A stretch of 64,000 nucleotides of DNA. It comes from Vibrio atlanticus (GTDB lineage: Bacteria; Pseudomonadota; Gammaproteobacteria; Enterobacterales; Vibrionaceae). Made by a program: the position numbers and the translations under genes. The notes under the pieces are model-generated. The model did not search any database, was not told the DNA's origin, and worked only from the letters and a program-made list of their open reading frames with translations. Below are positions 1 through 9,708 of the stretch, piece after piece. Each line of letters starts with the position of its first letter. Position 1 is the stretch's first letter. The stretch covers positions 496,001 to 560,000 of the forward strand of contig NZ_AP025461.1 of NCBI RefSeq assembly GCF_024347315.1. The letters are read 5' to 3'.

Positions 1-983
1 AAAAATTCACCAAACAGGTTATGGAAACGATACCAGTTCTTTTCGCCTTCAAGCGGGTAGATGAATAAACCGAATCGATTTAATGATTCGATCATACCCA
101 GTGCGTCTTCACGCTGCGTTAGCGCACAAACCAGTTCGTCGTTGAAGTGGTCAAGCACTGAACACTGCATCAAGAACTGTCGAGTTTCTTTGTCTAACAG
201 GTCGAAAACCTCTTCAACCAAGTAGTCCCAAAGATGGGCTTGATTAAAGTGGGAGAAGGACTCAGCAGACTGCGCCAGCGTGCGTTTTTGATGTTGGGCT
301 TGCAGCGCAATAAGTTGAAGTGCAGAAGGCCAACCCTCTACATATGTACAAATACTGTCTGCCGTTGTGTCATCAATACCATCGGCAACACGCTGATTAA
401 AAAAGCGCGTCGTCTCTTCGGTATCAAAAGCCAGCGAGTCATTACCTAATTCGATCATTAAGTCTCGAACGCGAAGGTTTGCCGTACCTAGGGGGGGGGT
501 ACCACGACTGGTTACAACTAGCGTGAGATTGTCGGGCATGTGTTTGAGGAAAAAGCGCATTGCTTCTTGAATGTCATCATTGTTGACTAAATGGTAGTCG
601 TCTAAAACAAGAAAACATTCATGATGATAGTCCGACATCTCGGCGAATACTTCGCTCAATAAAGAATGCAGCGATGAAAACTGTCGTTTCTCTGCCAGTT
701 TTTGGGCATTGGGACAGGAATTTTGAGTCGCTTTATTGAGTGATTGGAGTAGGTAGTTGATAAAACGGAAGGCATCGTTGTCACTATCATCGATGCTGTA
801 CCAACCCACATTCGGCTTATCTAACAGCCACTGTGCAGCCATGGTGGTCTTGCCATAGCCCGCAGGAGAACGGAACAATACAAGCTTATAGCAATCTGCG
901 TTCTGGAGCAGATCGAGAACCCTAGGTCGTAGGATTGCATTATGTAAGCGGCCGGGACGAGTCAGTTTCGAAGGGATCCACAT
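1..983 (-). CDS. malT: MalT, maltose regulon activator (C-terminal part outside window)
   Basis: About 327 N-terminal residues of a large LuxR-family (STAND ATPase) activator that binds maltotriose and ATP and switches on maltodextrin genes. It starts at ATG 983 ([20 protein letters not shown]) and stays open to the window edge. Visible are the Walker A motif SPAGYGKTT near residue 40, Walker B-like FLVLDDYHL near 130, the [15 protein letters not shown] stretch and [14 protein letters not shown], all close to E. coli MalT as I remember it. The DNA-binding LuxR domain would lie beyond position 1. It is divergent from malP, whose upstream region has MalT-like boxes. A run of nine C on the coding strand (491-499) lies inside the gene; the frame is intact in this sequence. 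Family assignment is firm. Confidence 0.93.
   Translation of the reverse strand, partial: MWIPSKLTRPGRLHNAILRPRVLDLLQNADCYKLVLFRSPAGYGKTTMAAQWLLDKPNVGWYSIDDSDNDAFRFINYLLQSLNKATQNSCPNAQKLAEKRQFSSLHSLLSEVFAEMSDYHHECFLVLDDYHLVNNDDIQEAMRFFLKHMPDNLTLVVTSRGTPPLGTANLRVRDLMIELGNDSLAFDTEETTRFFNQRVADGIDDTTADSICTYVEGWPSALQLIALQAQHQKRTLAQSAESFSHFNQAHLWDYLVEEVFDLLDKETRQFLMQCSVLDHFNDELVCALTQREDALGMIESLNRFGLFIYPLEGEKNWYRFHNLFGEF
491..499 (-). repeat. C9 homopolymer inside malT
   Basis: Nine consecutive G on the plus strand (C9 on the malT coding strand), encoding part of Thr-Pro-Pro-Leu. Read with nine bases, malT stays in frame. A gain or loss of one base would truncate the protein near residue 165. Confidence 0.9.
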
Positions 984-1354
984 GTCGAAGTTTTTCACCT
1001 ATTCCGTGGCGTATGTTTTGGGGATTCTAAAACCGTAAAAGAGTTGCCCAATCACATCTGCCTAATTACTTAAGTCTGTGCTTATGTTACGTGAAGAAAA
1101 ATGGCACCGACTATGATTCTCCTCAGAAACCTTGCGGTCTTGCATGTTTTTGGCTTTCTACGCCCTTAATTTGAGACTTTGCTCACGTTGCGTGGTGGTT
1201 TGTGAATGTGACTTTGTTCAGTCTTACACTGAGATTTATGCAAAAGATGAGATATGGAAAATAATTTCGTGATCTCAAACTCAGATTTGCTAATCAGTTT
1301 ATTCCGGTTAAATAAAACTCACATCAATTAACGTTAAGTTATCGAACGGGAGCT

Positions 1355-1412
1355 TGTGATCTTAGTCACTCCAACTTTTTGTTCGAAGTTAGAACATGAG
1401 AGTCAGATCACT
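1355..1412. promoter_or_regulatory. Two CRP-like sites upstream of malP/malT
   Basis: At 1355-1370 the sequence reads TGTGA, six bases, TCACT. At 1397-1412 it reads TGAGA, six bases, TCACT. Both resemble the CRP consensus TGTGA-N6-TCACA. They lie in the malT-malP divergent spacer, where cAMP-CRP control of mal genes is expected. Binding is inferred. Confidence 0.6.
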
Positions 1413-1425
1413 AACCTTACATCGG

Positions 1426-1481
1426 TACGCCCCCTACGCCCTCTCATCTACTCCTAGTTAGTCGTATTAACGGGAGGATGT
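1426..1481. promoter_or_regulatory. Putative MalT box cluster upstream of malP
   Basis: GGGAGGATG occurs on the plus strand at 1472-1480. The minus strand of 1428-1455 carries GGAGTAGATGAGAGGG followed by GTAGGGGG. These resemble the MalT box GGGGA(G/T)GAGG. The same GGGAGGATG word, inverted, occurs upstream of malE near 47996-48004, which supports a shared regulator. Confidence 0.6.
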
Positions 1482-1549
1482 TTAGTTAATGGTGACCATG
1501 CACGATATGTCACAGATGAATTAGAACTATTAAAAGCGAGATTTCTGAA

Positions 1550-4003
1550 ATGAAACCAACTCAGCAAAAAACTTTCGATAAAGTGTCGTTCCAAGAAAGC
1601 GTTAAAAAGCATTTATCTGCAACTTACGCAACAACGATTGAAACAGCAGATAGCCGCGCATGGTACCTAGCAATGGGGCGTGCGCTAGCAGAATTGACAA
1701 CATTTGATCTGCTAGAAACTGAAAATGATGAAAAAATCAAAAACGCGAAGAGCGTTAACTACCTTTCATTAGAGTTTTTGATTGGTCGTCTAACAGGTAA
1801 CAACCTGATCAGCATGGGTCTGTACGAACAGATTACTCATGCAATGGAAGAGCTAGGCCAAAACCTAACTGACCTTCTAGAAGAAGAACGCGACCCATCG
1901 CTAGGTAATGGTGGTCTTGGTCGTCTTGCTGCTTGTTTTATGGATTCTTGTGCTGCACAAGAGTACCCAACAGTAGGCTACGGTCTTCACTACGAATACG
2001 GCCTATTCAAACAGTCTTTCCAAGATGGTCGTCAACAAGAAGCACCAGACGCATGGCGCGGTGTTGAAGGTTACCCATGGGAAGTCGCTCGTCCAGAACT
2101 AGCACAACACATTGGTTTTTACGGTCATGTAGAAGTTGAATTCATCGACGGTAAAGAAGTTCGTACTTGGGTTCCAGGTATGGAAGTAAAAGCAATGCCT
2201 TGGGATCTACCAATCGTAGGTTACGAGTCAAACACGGTTTACCCATTGCGTCTTTGGGAATGTCAGGCAATTGCACCATTCTCACTAGCAAGCTTTAACA
2301 ACGGTGATTACTTCGAAGCGCAACACTCGCTAATCGATGCAGGTAACATCACTAAAGTACTTTACCCGAACGACAACCACGAGAAAGGTAAGACACTGCG
2401 TCTAATGCAGCAGTACTTCCACTCAGCAGCGTCAGTTCGCGATATTCTACGCCGTCACGAAGCAGCAGGTTTCTCTCTAGAAGATCTGCCTAAGCAAGAA
2501 ACGATTCAGCTTAACGATACGCACCCAACGATTGCGATTCCTGAGCTAATGCGCATCCTGATCGACGAGAAAGGTCTATCTTGGGATCAAGCATGGGAAA
2601 TCAGTGCACATACGTTCGCTTACACGAACCACACACTACTTCCTGAAGCACTAGAGACTTGGTCTGAATCGCTGATCAACCGTCTTCTTCCACGTCACAT
2701 GGAAATCATTTTTGAAATCAACCACCGCTTCATGCAAGAAGTTCGCAAGATGTGGCCTGGTGACGGTGAGAAACAAGCGAAGCTTTCTATCATCCAAGAA
2801 GGTTTCCACCGCATGGTTCGCATGGCAAACCTATGTGTGATTGGCTCTTACAAAGTAAACGGTGTAGCCGCACTTCACTCTCAACTGGTTAAGAAAGACT
2901 TGTTCCCAGAGTTCAACGAAATCTTCCCAGGTAAACTGACTAACGTAACGAACGGCATCACGCCACGTCGTTGGTTGAAATTCTGTAACCCAGGTCTATC
3001 TAATCTAATCACAGGTAAGATTGGCTCTGAGTGGCCAGCAAAACTTGAGCAGCTAGAAGGCATCGCTAAGTTTGCAACAGACGCGAAATTCCAAAAAGAA
3101 TTCATGGCTGTTAAGAAAGAAAACAAACAGCGTCTTGCGGATTGGGTTAAAGAGAACATGGGTATCGAGCTAGATACTAACGCTATCTTCGACGTTCAAA
3201 TTAAGCGTCTGCACGAATACAAGCGTCAGCATCTAGATTTGCTACACATTCTGTCTCTGTACCACCGTATTCTTAACGAACCTGGTTTCGAGTGTGAGCC
3301 ACGCGTATGTTTCTTCGCAGCGAAAGCAGCACCGGGTTACCACCTAGCAAAAGAAATCATCTTCGCGGTTAACAAGATTGCAGAGAAGATCAACAACGAT
3401 CCTCGCATCGGTAACAAGCTGAAAGTGGTATTCATTCCTGACTACCGTGTAAGCATGGCTGAAATCATCATCCCTGCGGCAGACGTTTCTCAGCAAATCT
3501 CATTAGCTGGTAAAGAAGCTTCAGGTACGGGCAACATGAAGATGGCTCTAAACGGCGCTCTAACTATCGGTACGATGGATGGTGCAAACGTTGAGATTCG
3601 TGAAGAAGTTGGTGATGAAAACATCTACATCTTCGGCCTAGAAGTTGACGGTGTTGTTGCACTGAAAGCTCAGGGTTACAACCCATACGATTACTACAAT
3701 GCAGACCCACTATTGAAAGCATCTCTAGATCTACTGACTGGCGATGAGTTCACTCCAGGTCAACCCGGTCTTCTACGTGCAACGTTTGATAGCCTGCTAG
3801 ACGGTGGTGACCCTTACCTATGTCTTGCTGACTTCGCATCTTATGTGAAAGCGCACGAAGACATGGGTACGCAATACAAAGACCAAGCAGGCTGGGCTAA
3901 GAAAGCGATTCTTAACACAGCATTGGTTGGTAAGTTCACATCAGACCGCTCTATTCGCGATTACGTGAACAACATTTGGAAACTTGAAGCGGTTAACCGT
4001 TAA
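1550..4003 (+). CDS. malP: Maltodextrin/glycogen phosphorylase
   Basis: A GT35 phosphorylase of 817 aa, the usual length. It releases glucose-1-phosphate from the non-reducing end of alpha-1,4-glucans using orthophosphate and pyridoxal phosphate. The N-terminal LSLEFLIGR and DPSLGNGGLGRLAACF motifs are present, as is the PLP-lysine motif EASGTGNMKMALNGAL with the Schiff-base lysine near residue 664, then TIGTMDGANVEI. The start is ATG 1550. It is followed after 177 bases by malQ, so MalP and MalQ together convert maltodextrin to glucose and glucose-1-phosphate. The MalT-like boxes upstream favour the malP name over glgP. Confidence 0.96.
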   Translation: MKPTQQKTFDKVSFQESVKKHLSATYATTIETADSRAWYLAMGRALAELTTFDLLETENDEKIKNAKSVNYLSLEFLIGRLTGNNLISMGLYEQITHAMEELGQNLTDLLEEERDPSLGNGGLGRLAACFMDSCAAQEYPTVGYGLHYEYGLFKQSFQDGRQQEAPDAWRGVEGYPWEVARPELAQHIGFYGHVEVEFIDGKEVRTWVPGMEVKAMPWDLPIVGYESNTVYPLRLWECQAIAPFSLASFNNGDYFEAQHSLIDAGNITKVLYPNDNHEKGKTLRLMQQYFHSAASVRDILRRHEAAGFSLEDLPKQETIQLNDTHPTIAIPELMRILIDEKGLSWDQAWEISAHTFAYTNHTLLPEALETWSESLINRLLPRHMEIIFEINHRFMQEVRKMWPGDGEKQAKLSIIQEGFHRMVRMANLCVIGSYKVNGVAALHSQLVKKDLFPEFNEIFPGKLTNVTNGITPRRWLKFCNPGLSNLITGKIGSEWPAKLEQLEGIAKFATDAKFQKEFMAVKKENKQRLADWVKENMGIELDTNAIFDVQIKRLHEYKRQHLDLLHILSLYHRILNEPGFECEPRVCFFAAKAAPGYHLAKEIIFAVNKIAEKINNDPRIGNKLKVVFIPDYRVSMAEIIIPAADVSQQISLAGKEASGTGNMKMALNGALTIGTMDGANVEIREEVGDENIYIFGLEVDGVVALKAQGYNPYDYYNADPLLKASLDLLTGDEFTPGQPGLLRATFDSLLDGGDPYLCLADFASYVKAHEDMGTQYKDQAGWAKKAILNTALVGKFTSDRSIRDYVNNIWKLEAVNR

Positions 4004-4015
4004 TACTTCCAAAGT

Positions 4016-4113
4016 AGCCAAGGCAGTTTCTGCCTTGGCTCAATTAGCTTGTGAGCAAATAGACGGCTTATTCAGATAGCAATGCTTATAAACTGATTGT
4101 CACAAGCTAATTG
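4016..4113 (+). repeat. Structured malP-malQ spacer with two perfect inverted repeats
   Basis: First, an 11-bp perfect stem AGCCAAGGCAG (4016-4026) pairs with 4030-4040 across a 3-base loop and has no T-run after it. Directly after it, the 14-mer CAATTAGCTTGTGA (4041-4054) is perfectly inverted at 4100-4113. The first hairpin lacks the T-tract of an intrinsic terminator. The element could protect the malP 3' end, reduce read-through to malQ, or be a REP/MITE-like sequence. Confidence 0.8.
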
Positions 4114-4180
4114 ATTAGTAAAAATTAATATAGACAACCCTACAAGAATTGAAAGCGTCAGAACGTTTTCGGAGAGAGCG

Positions 4181-6361
4181 ATGAAAGAACAGACCGTATT
4201 AAAACAAGTCGCAGAAATGGCAAATATTGCCGATAGTTACGTTAGTGCGTGGGGCGATGAAGCACAAGTATCAGAAGAGACGATTACGTCTCTATTGGCT
4301 TCATTGGGCTACGATACAAGCAGCGATGATGCACTGCTTAAATCTGCAGAAAGAAAGCACAGAAAAGATGTATTAGACCCGGTTCTTGTCTTGCGTGACG
4401 GTGAGCCAGTAGAAGTGACACTCAATCTGGGTGTGAGTGCTCGTGAAAGTGAGTTCAGCTGGCGCTTAGAAACCGAGCAAGGAGAGGTACTTGAAGGCTA
4501 TCTTCAATCTCAAGTCGTTCGTGACGAGCGTGCCGAGGGTGGCCCTTTAGTGTTTGCATTGCCAAGTGATTTGGCATGGGGTTATCACAAGCTCATTGTG
4601 AGTCGTAAGCGCCGTAAGAAACCTTACGAGATGACGCTGATTATTACGCCAAAAGCGTGCTTCAAACAGTCACCCATTGAGCAAGGCAAAAAGCTTTGGG
4701 GACCAAGTGTTCAACTGTACACGCTAAGAACTCAGCACAACTGGGGTATTGGTGATTTCGGTGACCTAAAACAGCTTGTTTCGGATATCGCGTCTCGCGG
4801 TGGTGACTTTGTTGGTCTAAACCCAATTCACTCACTGTTCCCTGCGAACCCGGAAGGTGCGAGCCCATACAGCCCGTCTTCACGTCGTTGGTTGAACGTC
4901 TTATACATTGATGTGAGTTCAGTTCCTGAGTTCGCATTAAGCGCGGAAGCGCAACAAACGGTAGGCAGCGCCGAGTTCCAGCTGCGCCTACAGAAAGCTC
5001 GTGAAGCGCACTGGGTGAATTACACTGAAGTGTCTGAGCTGAAGATGAGCATCTTACCTCTGCTATTCGCAGAATTTAAGACTCGTCATCTAGACAAAAA
5101 CAGCGACCGCGCACAAGCGTTCTTAGCGTTCGTTGAAGAGGGCGGTGAAAGCCTGATGCATCAAGCGGCGTTTGATGCTCTGCACGGTGAACTGCATGCT
5201 GAAGATTCAGGTATGTGGGGCTGGCCTGTATTCCCTGAGAAATTCCGTACATTTGAAAGCCCTGCGACCCAGAAATACATCAAAGATAACCTAGATCAAG
5301 TGTATCTCTACATGTACCTGCAATGGTTAGCCGATTGCCAAATCAACGATGCACAGTCTCTGGCTGAAGAGAAAGGCATGGCGGTTGGACTGTACCGTGA
5401 CTTAGCGGTAGGCGTTGCAGATTCTGGCAGCGAGACATGGGCTGATGAAGGCAACCTAGTGATGGATGCGAGCATTGGTGCTCCACCGGATATTCTTGGT
5501 CCTCTAGGCCAAAACTGGGGCTTACCGCCACTTAACCCAGAAGTGCTTCAAGAAACCAGCTACGACGCTTACATCAAATTGCTTCGTGCCAACATGAAGC
5601 ACTGTGGCGCATTGCGTATTGACCATGTTTTAGGCCTGCTGCGCTTATGGTGGATTCCAAAAGGTGAGAACGCAACGAAAGGTGCGTACATCTACTACCC
5701 AGTGCAAGACATGCTGTCTATTCTGGCGCTTGAATCTCACCGTTACCAATGCAGCGTTATCGGTGAAGACTTAGGCACGGTACCGGATGAAATCGTAGAC
5801 ATCCTTGCTGATGCTGGCGTGCATTCTTACAAAGTATTCTTCTTCGAAACATCAGAAAATGACGGTGGTTTTATTTCTCCTAAGCACTATGCGTCACAAT
5901 CGATGGCGGCACTGTGTACTCACGATATGCCAACGCTTCGCGGCTTCTGGCACTGTGATGACTTAAAAATGGGTCAAGAGATTGGTTTATACCCAGACGC
6001 ACAACAGCTAGAAACTTTGTTCGATAACCGCTTGGAGTGCAAGCAAGGTATCTTAGACTCAGTGGCATGGCATGGCTTCCTACCAGAAGGTGTTGGGCGT
6101 GATGCAAGTCAAGTACCGATGGATTCTTATCTTGCTGAAGCGCTTCAGTTGCACGTTGCGGCTGGTGGCTCAACACTCCTGAGTGTTCAGTTGGAAGATT
6201 GGCTAGAGATGGATAAGCCCGTTAACATCCCTGGTACGGTCGATGAGTACCCTAACTGGCGTCGTAAACTATCAATGAACTTGGACGAAATCTTCGCTCA
6301 TGAAGGCGTGAATCGTATCGCCTCTAAGCTAACTGACGTTCGAGAAAAAGCAGCTAAATAA
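4181..6361 (+). CDS. malQ: 4-alpha-glucanotransferase (amylomaltase)
   Basis: A GH77 amylomaltase of 726 aa. It transfers glucan units between maltodextrins and releases glucose, feeding MalP with longer chains. The GH77 catalytic positions are visible: nucleophile Asp near 481 in LRIDHVLGL, acid/base Glu near 529 in GEDLG, and transition-state Asp near 582 in HDMPTLRGFW. The N-terminal extension of about 150 residues is typical of the proteobacterial form. A strong ribosome site GGAGAGAG precedes ATG 4181. Probably co-transcribed with malP through the structured spacer. Confidence 0.96.
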   Translation: MKEQTVLKQVAEMANIADSYVSAWGDEAQVSEETITSLLASLGYDTSSDDALLKSAERKHRKDVLDPVLVLRDGEPVEVTLNLGVSARESEFSWRLETEQGEVLEGYLQSQVVRDERAEGGPLVFALPSDLAWGYHKLIVSRKRRKKPYEMTLIITPKACFKQSPIEQGKKLWGPSVQLYTLRTQHNWGIGDFGDLKQLVSDIASRGGDFVGLNPIHSLFPANPEGASPYSPSSRRWLNVLYIDVSSVPEFALSAEAQQTVGSAEFQLRLQKAREAHWVNYTEVSELKMSILPLLFAEFKTRHLDKNSDRAQAFLAFVEEGGESLMHQAAFDALHGELHAEDSGMWGWPVFPEKFRTFESPATQKYIKDNLDQVYLYMYLQWLADCQINDAQSLAEEKGMAVGLYRDLAVGVADSGSETWADEGNLVMDASIGAPPDILGPLGQNWGLPPLNPEVLQETSYDAYIKLLRANMKHCGALRIDHVLGLLRLWWIPKGENATKGAYIYYPVQDMLSILALESHRYQCSVIGEDLGTVPDEIVDILADAGVHSYKVFFFETSENDGGFISPKHYASQSMAALCTHDMPTLRGFWHCDDLKMGQEIGLYPDAQQLETLFDNRLECKQGILDSVAWHGFLPEGVGRDASQVPMDSYLAEALQLHVAAGGSTLLSVQLEDWLEMDKPVNIPGTVDEYPNWRRKLSMNLDEIFAHEGVNRIASKLTDVREKAAK

Positions 6362-6472
6362 TGGAATCGAGTGGCTTGAAAAGAGGTGGTTTTTTGCTTA
6401 CGCCGTACGAAACTACAACCTCGGTCACTCAATATTGAATGCTCATCTGGTAGAATAAACCGTCGTTATATT

Positions 6473-6497
6473 GCCCGCACTAATAGCGGGCATTTTT
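6473..6497 (+). terminator. Terminator-like hairpin after malQ
   Basis: GCCCGC (6473-6478) pairs with GCGGGC (6486-6491), followed by ATTTTTG. It sits between malQ and the true glgB start and probably attenuates read-through into glgB. Confidence 0.7.
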
Positions 6498-6536
6498 GTA
6501 TTATGTTTTTTGGATGTTTGGTTAGGGAGAAGCGTT

Positions 6537-8717
6537 TTGGAACTAAGTTCGATTTCAAAGCAAAAACAAATATATACCCAACTATCACAGGCTTGCTTCA
6601 CAGACCCATTTGCGTTTTTAGGGCCATACTTACCTTCTGAACAAGGTTCATTACGAGTGTGGATTCCTGGGGCAGATAAAGTCGAGTTGATTGTTGGAAA
6701 GGAACCTCGTATTAAGTTAGCGCGAGAGGGTGAAAGTGGTTTCATTCTTAAGCAAGAAAGAGACTTACGTTTTACTCACTACAAGCTTGCGGTTGATTGG
6801 AATGGAGTAGAGCAGATCATCGATGATCCATACCAATACCATGATCTGTACGCGAGTTATGAGGATCTTCATACACCGAAAGATATGTATCATCACATGG
6901 GGGCTCAGTTTATTACGCTAGAGCGTGATGGACAGACGATTTCAGGCACGCGTTTCTTGGTGTACGCACCGCATGCAACAGCGGCTAGCTTGGTGGGTAA
7001 CTTCAACGCTTGGGATGGTCGTCGCCACCCAATGCAGCGTCTAGATTATGGTATGTGGGGCTTATTTATTCCTGATCTGGAAGAAGGCGCACAATACAAG
7101 TTTGAATTAAAAGGACCTGATGGCGAAGGCTTGCCACATAAAGCTGACCCATGGGGTTTCTACTCTGAGCAGTACCCATCATTTTCATCTGTGACTTACG
7201 ATCACGCTCGCTACCAGTGGCAAGATACTCAATGGCAGAATCGCCCAGTAACGCAAAAGCGTAAAGAGGCACTTTCGTTCTATGAACTGCACGCCGGTTC
7301 TTGGAAGCGTAACGCTGAAGGTGAATTTTTAAACTACCGTGAGCTAGCGGCAGAGCTAATCCCATATCTAACGGATCTGGGTTACACACACGTAGAGTTG
7401 ATGCCGGTTTCAGAGCACCCGTTTTACGGCTCTTGGGGTTATCAGCCAATAGGCTTGTTTGCGCCAACAAGTCGTTTTGGCTCTCCAGATGATTTCAAAT
7501 TCTTCGTCGACCAATGTCACCAAGCCGGTTTAGGCGTTGTTCTGGACTGGGTTCCTGCACACTTTCCAAGTGATGATCACGGCTTAGCTAACTTTGACGG
7601 AACACCTTTGTTCCATGATCCAGATCCACGCCGTGGTTGGCACCAAGATTGGAACTCGTACATTTACGACTTAGGTAAAGAGCATGTTCGTCGTTTCTTA
7701 GTAGCAAATGCACTGTACTGGTTCGAACAATTCCATATCGATGGCATTCGTGTTGATGCGGTTGCTTCGATGTTGTACCTCGATTACTCGCGTAGCCATG
7801 ATCAATGGATTCCGAATGTAGACGGCGGCAATGAAAATTACGACGCTATCGCGACCCTTAAGTGGATGAACGAAGAAGTGTACAAACACTTCCCGAATGC
7901 GATGACAATTGCTGAAGAATCGACGGCTTTCCCAGGTGTTTCAGCACCAACCTTTATGGGCGGTTTAGGCTTCGGTTTTAAGTGGAACATGGGTTGGATG
8001 CACGATAGCTTGTCTTACATTCAAGAAGATCCAATCAACCGTAAATATCACCACGATACGATTACCTTCCCGTTGGTTTATGCTCACAGCGAAAACTACG
8101 TATTGTCTCTGTCTCACGATGAGGTGGTTTACGGTAAAGGCTCTATCCACAACAAGATGCCGGGTGATGAGTGGCAGCAAACGGCTAACCTACGCGCTTA
8201 CATGGGTTACATGTATGCACAACCGGGTAAAAAGCTGAACTTCATGGGCGCTGAATTCGGTCAAACGGCTGAATGGAATCATGATGATCAACTGCAGTGG
8301 TTCTTGTTGGAATATGAACGCCATCAAGGTGTTCAACGCTTAACGAAAGATTTGAACAATCTATACCGCTCTGAGGCGGCAATGCACGATCTTGATTTCG
8401 ACCCGAAAGGTTTTGAATGGCGTCTACAAGATTCTGCTGAAGCAAGTATCTTAGCTCATGAACGTATTAGTGAGTCGGGTGAACGCGTGTTGGTTGTTTC
8501 TAACTTTACGCCCGTTCCTCATGAGCGTTTCCGCTTAGGTGTTCCAGCCCAAGGCCAGTACTCGCTATTGCTGAATACTGACTCGGCTGATTACGCAGGC
8601 AGCGGTTTTGAAGTGAAGCAGGTTGCTGAGGTTGAATCAATAGCAAGCGAAGGTTTGGACACGTCGATTGAGCTGCGTTTGCCACCTCTTTCAACGGTGT
8701 TTTACAAATTAAACTAA
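6537..8717 (+). CDS. glgB: 1,4-alpha-glucan branching enzyme
   Basis: A GH13 branching enzyme that makes alpha-1,6 branches in glycogen, 726 aa from the chosen start. The frame is open from TTG 6471, but that codon lies in a terminator-like hairpin. TTG 6537 has a good ribosome site (GGGAGA at 6525-6530) and starts ELSSISKQ, giving the usual length. The N-terminal CBM48 region (near 100-220, with [11 protein letters not shown]) precedes the catalytic barrel with nucleophile Asp near 407 ([11 protein letters not shown]), acid Glu near 460 (AEEST) and SHDEVV. It lies downstream of malPQ, linking maltodextrin use to glycogen. The start is likely but not certain. Confidence 0.94.
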   Translation: MELSSISKQKQIYTQLSQACFTDPFAFLGPYLPSEQGSLRVWIPGADKVELIVGKEPRIKLAREGESGFILKQERDLRFTHYKLAVDWNGVEQIIDDPYQYHDLYASYEDLHTPKDMYHHMGAQFITLERDGQTISGTRFLVYAPHATAASLVGNFNAWDGRRHPMQRLDYGMWGLFIPDLEEGAQYKFELKGPDGEGLPHKADPWGFYSEQYPSFSSVTYDHARYQWQDTQWQNRPVTQKRKEALSFYELHAGSWKRNAEGEFLNYRELAAELIPYLTDLGYTHVELMPVSEHPFYGSWGYQPIGLFAPTSRFGSPDDFKFFVDQCHQAGLGVVLDWVPAHFPSDDHGLANFDGTPLFHDPDPRRGWHQDWNSYIYDLGKEHVRRFLVANALYWFEQFHIDGIRVDAVASMLYLDYSRSHDQWIPNVDGGNENYDAIATLKWMNEEVYKHFPNAMTIAEESTAFPGVSAPTFMGGLGFGFKWNMGWMHDSLSYIQEDPINRKYHHDTITFPLVYAHSENYVLSLSHDEVVYGKGSIHNKMPGDEWQQTANLRAYMGYMYAQPGKKLNFMGAEFGQTAEWNHDDQLQWFLLEYERHQGVQRLTKDLNNLYRSEAAMHDLDFDPKGFEWRLQDSAEASILAHERISESGERVLVVSNFTPVPHERFRLGVPAQGQYSLLLNTDSADYAGSGFEVKQVAEVESIASEGLDTSIELRLPPLSTVFYKLN

Positions 8718-8756
8718 TAACAATCACAGTAAGTAAGTGATCACAAAGACGACAAA

Positions 8757-8780
8757 GGGAGCCCTGAGGCTCCCTTTTTT
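8757..8780 (+). terminator. Intrinsic terminator after glgB
   Basis: GGGAGCC (8757-8763), loop CTGA, GGCTCCC (8768-8774), then six T. A strong rho-independent terminator closing the mal-glg block. Confidence 0.92.
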
Positions 8781-8868
8781 GTTTCGATTTTCACTCTAAA
8801 ACGGCTTGAATTTCGTTAAGTAGAACATCAAGCAGCACGTTCTTTAAGCGACGCTTTCAATGAAAAAC

Positions 8869-9708
8869 CTAAAATGGATACCAGAATAATTGTGGTTCTA
8901 AAACACGCTTTACGATCGCTAACACAACGATAAAGGCGATAACCATTAGCCAAACATAATCGATACGTTTCAAAGGCGCATAGCTATACCAAGTCCGTGA
9001 CTTATGTCTGCCAAAACCTCGTAACGTCATTGCGTTTGAAATCTCGTCTGCACGGTCTAAGCTAGAAAAAATGAGCGGACCTAGAACCTTAGCTACGTTT
9101 TTGATGCGAGTGAGTAAAGGTGCTTTCTTCGATAGTTCAACGCCACGAGCCTGTTGAGCATGCATGATATTGATGAAGTCTTTTTTGACTTCAGGTAAAT
9201 AACGCAGTGTTAAGCTGACCGCATAGGCGATTTTGTATGGAACGCCAATACGGTTGAGGCTTGCGGCAAACTCGGTCGGGTGCGTGGTAAAGACGAATAT
9301 TAACGCTATCGGGAACATACTCATGTATTTGAGCGTGACAGTGATTAAATAAAACAGAGTCTCTTGGCTCAACGAGTAGTTACCCGGCAATGTCAGCAAT
9401 AGAGTCTCGCTACCGATGAGCTCTGTACCTTGCTGTGGAGCAAGCAGATACATGAACAAAGCATTTAGGCTTAATACACTCACCGTTCCCAATAACAAAG
9501 GCCTATAAACGCGCACAGGTACATTGGTAAGCTTCAGTAGGAATAAACCAGTCACAATAAGCAACGCAATCAATCTCAGGTCGAACGTAGTTAAAACCAC
9601 AGTGACCCAAGCGAGAAAAAGTACAAATTTAGTGATGCCGTTCAGTGCGTGTAACGGTGATTTAGTATCAATGTAATTGATGCCAAATTTTACTTTTGAT
9701 GCATTCAT
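8869..9708 (-). CDS. ECF transporter T component (EcfT/CbiQ family)
   Basis: An inner-membrane protein of 279 aa that couples the ATPase to a substrate-binding S component. It has several hydrophobic segments (roughly residues 25-65, 70-95, 110-150, 245-265) and the two Ala-Arg-Gly-type coupling motifs: QQARGVELS near 170 and MTLRGFGRHKS near 220. Its start overlaps the stop of the ATPase gene by 4 bases (9705-9708), so translation is likely coupled. It is the last gene of a three-gene S-A-T operon. Substrate unknown. Confidence 0.9.
   Translation of the reverse strand: MNASKVKFGINYIDTKSPLHALNGITKFVLFLAWVTVVLTTFDLRLIALLIVTGLFLLKLTNVPVRVYRPLLLGTVSVLSLNALFMYLLAPQQGTELIGSETLLLTLPGNYSLSQETLFYLITVTLKYMSMFPIALIFVFTTHPTEFAASLNRIGVPYKIAYAVSLTLRYLPEVKKDFINIMHAQQARGVELSKKAPLLTRIKNVAKVLGPLIFSSLDRADEISNAMTLRGFGRHKSRTWYSYAPLKRIDYVWLMVIAFIVVLAIVKRVLEPQLFWYPF

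Larger units (their letters stand above)
984..1549. other. malT-malP divergent intergenic region
   Basis: A 566-base AT-rich spacer holding the promoters of both divergent genes. The CRP-like and MalT-like sites cluster in its malP-proximal third. I see no further gene or obvious terminator in the rest. Confidence 0.7.

Noticed and set aside
481..500. Possible frameshift in malT at the G/C homopolymer
   Set aside because: Reading nine C gives Thr-Pro-Pro-Leu-Gly in a continuous family-like frame on both sides, so the gene is intact as given.
7066..7470. 134-aa frame on the minus strand inside glgB
   Set aside because: It is antisense to a conserved catalytic gene, without a ribosome site or family features.
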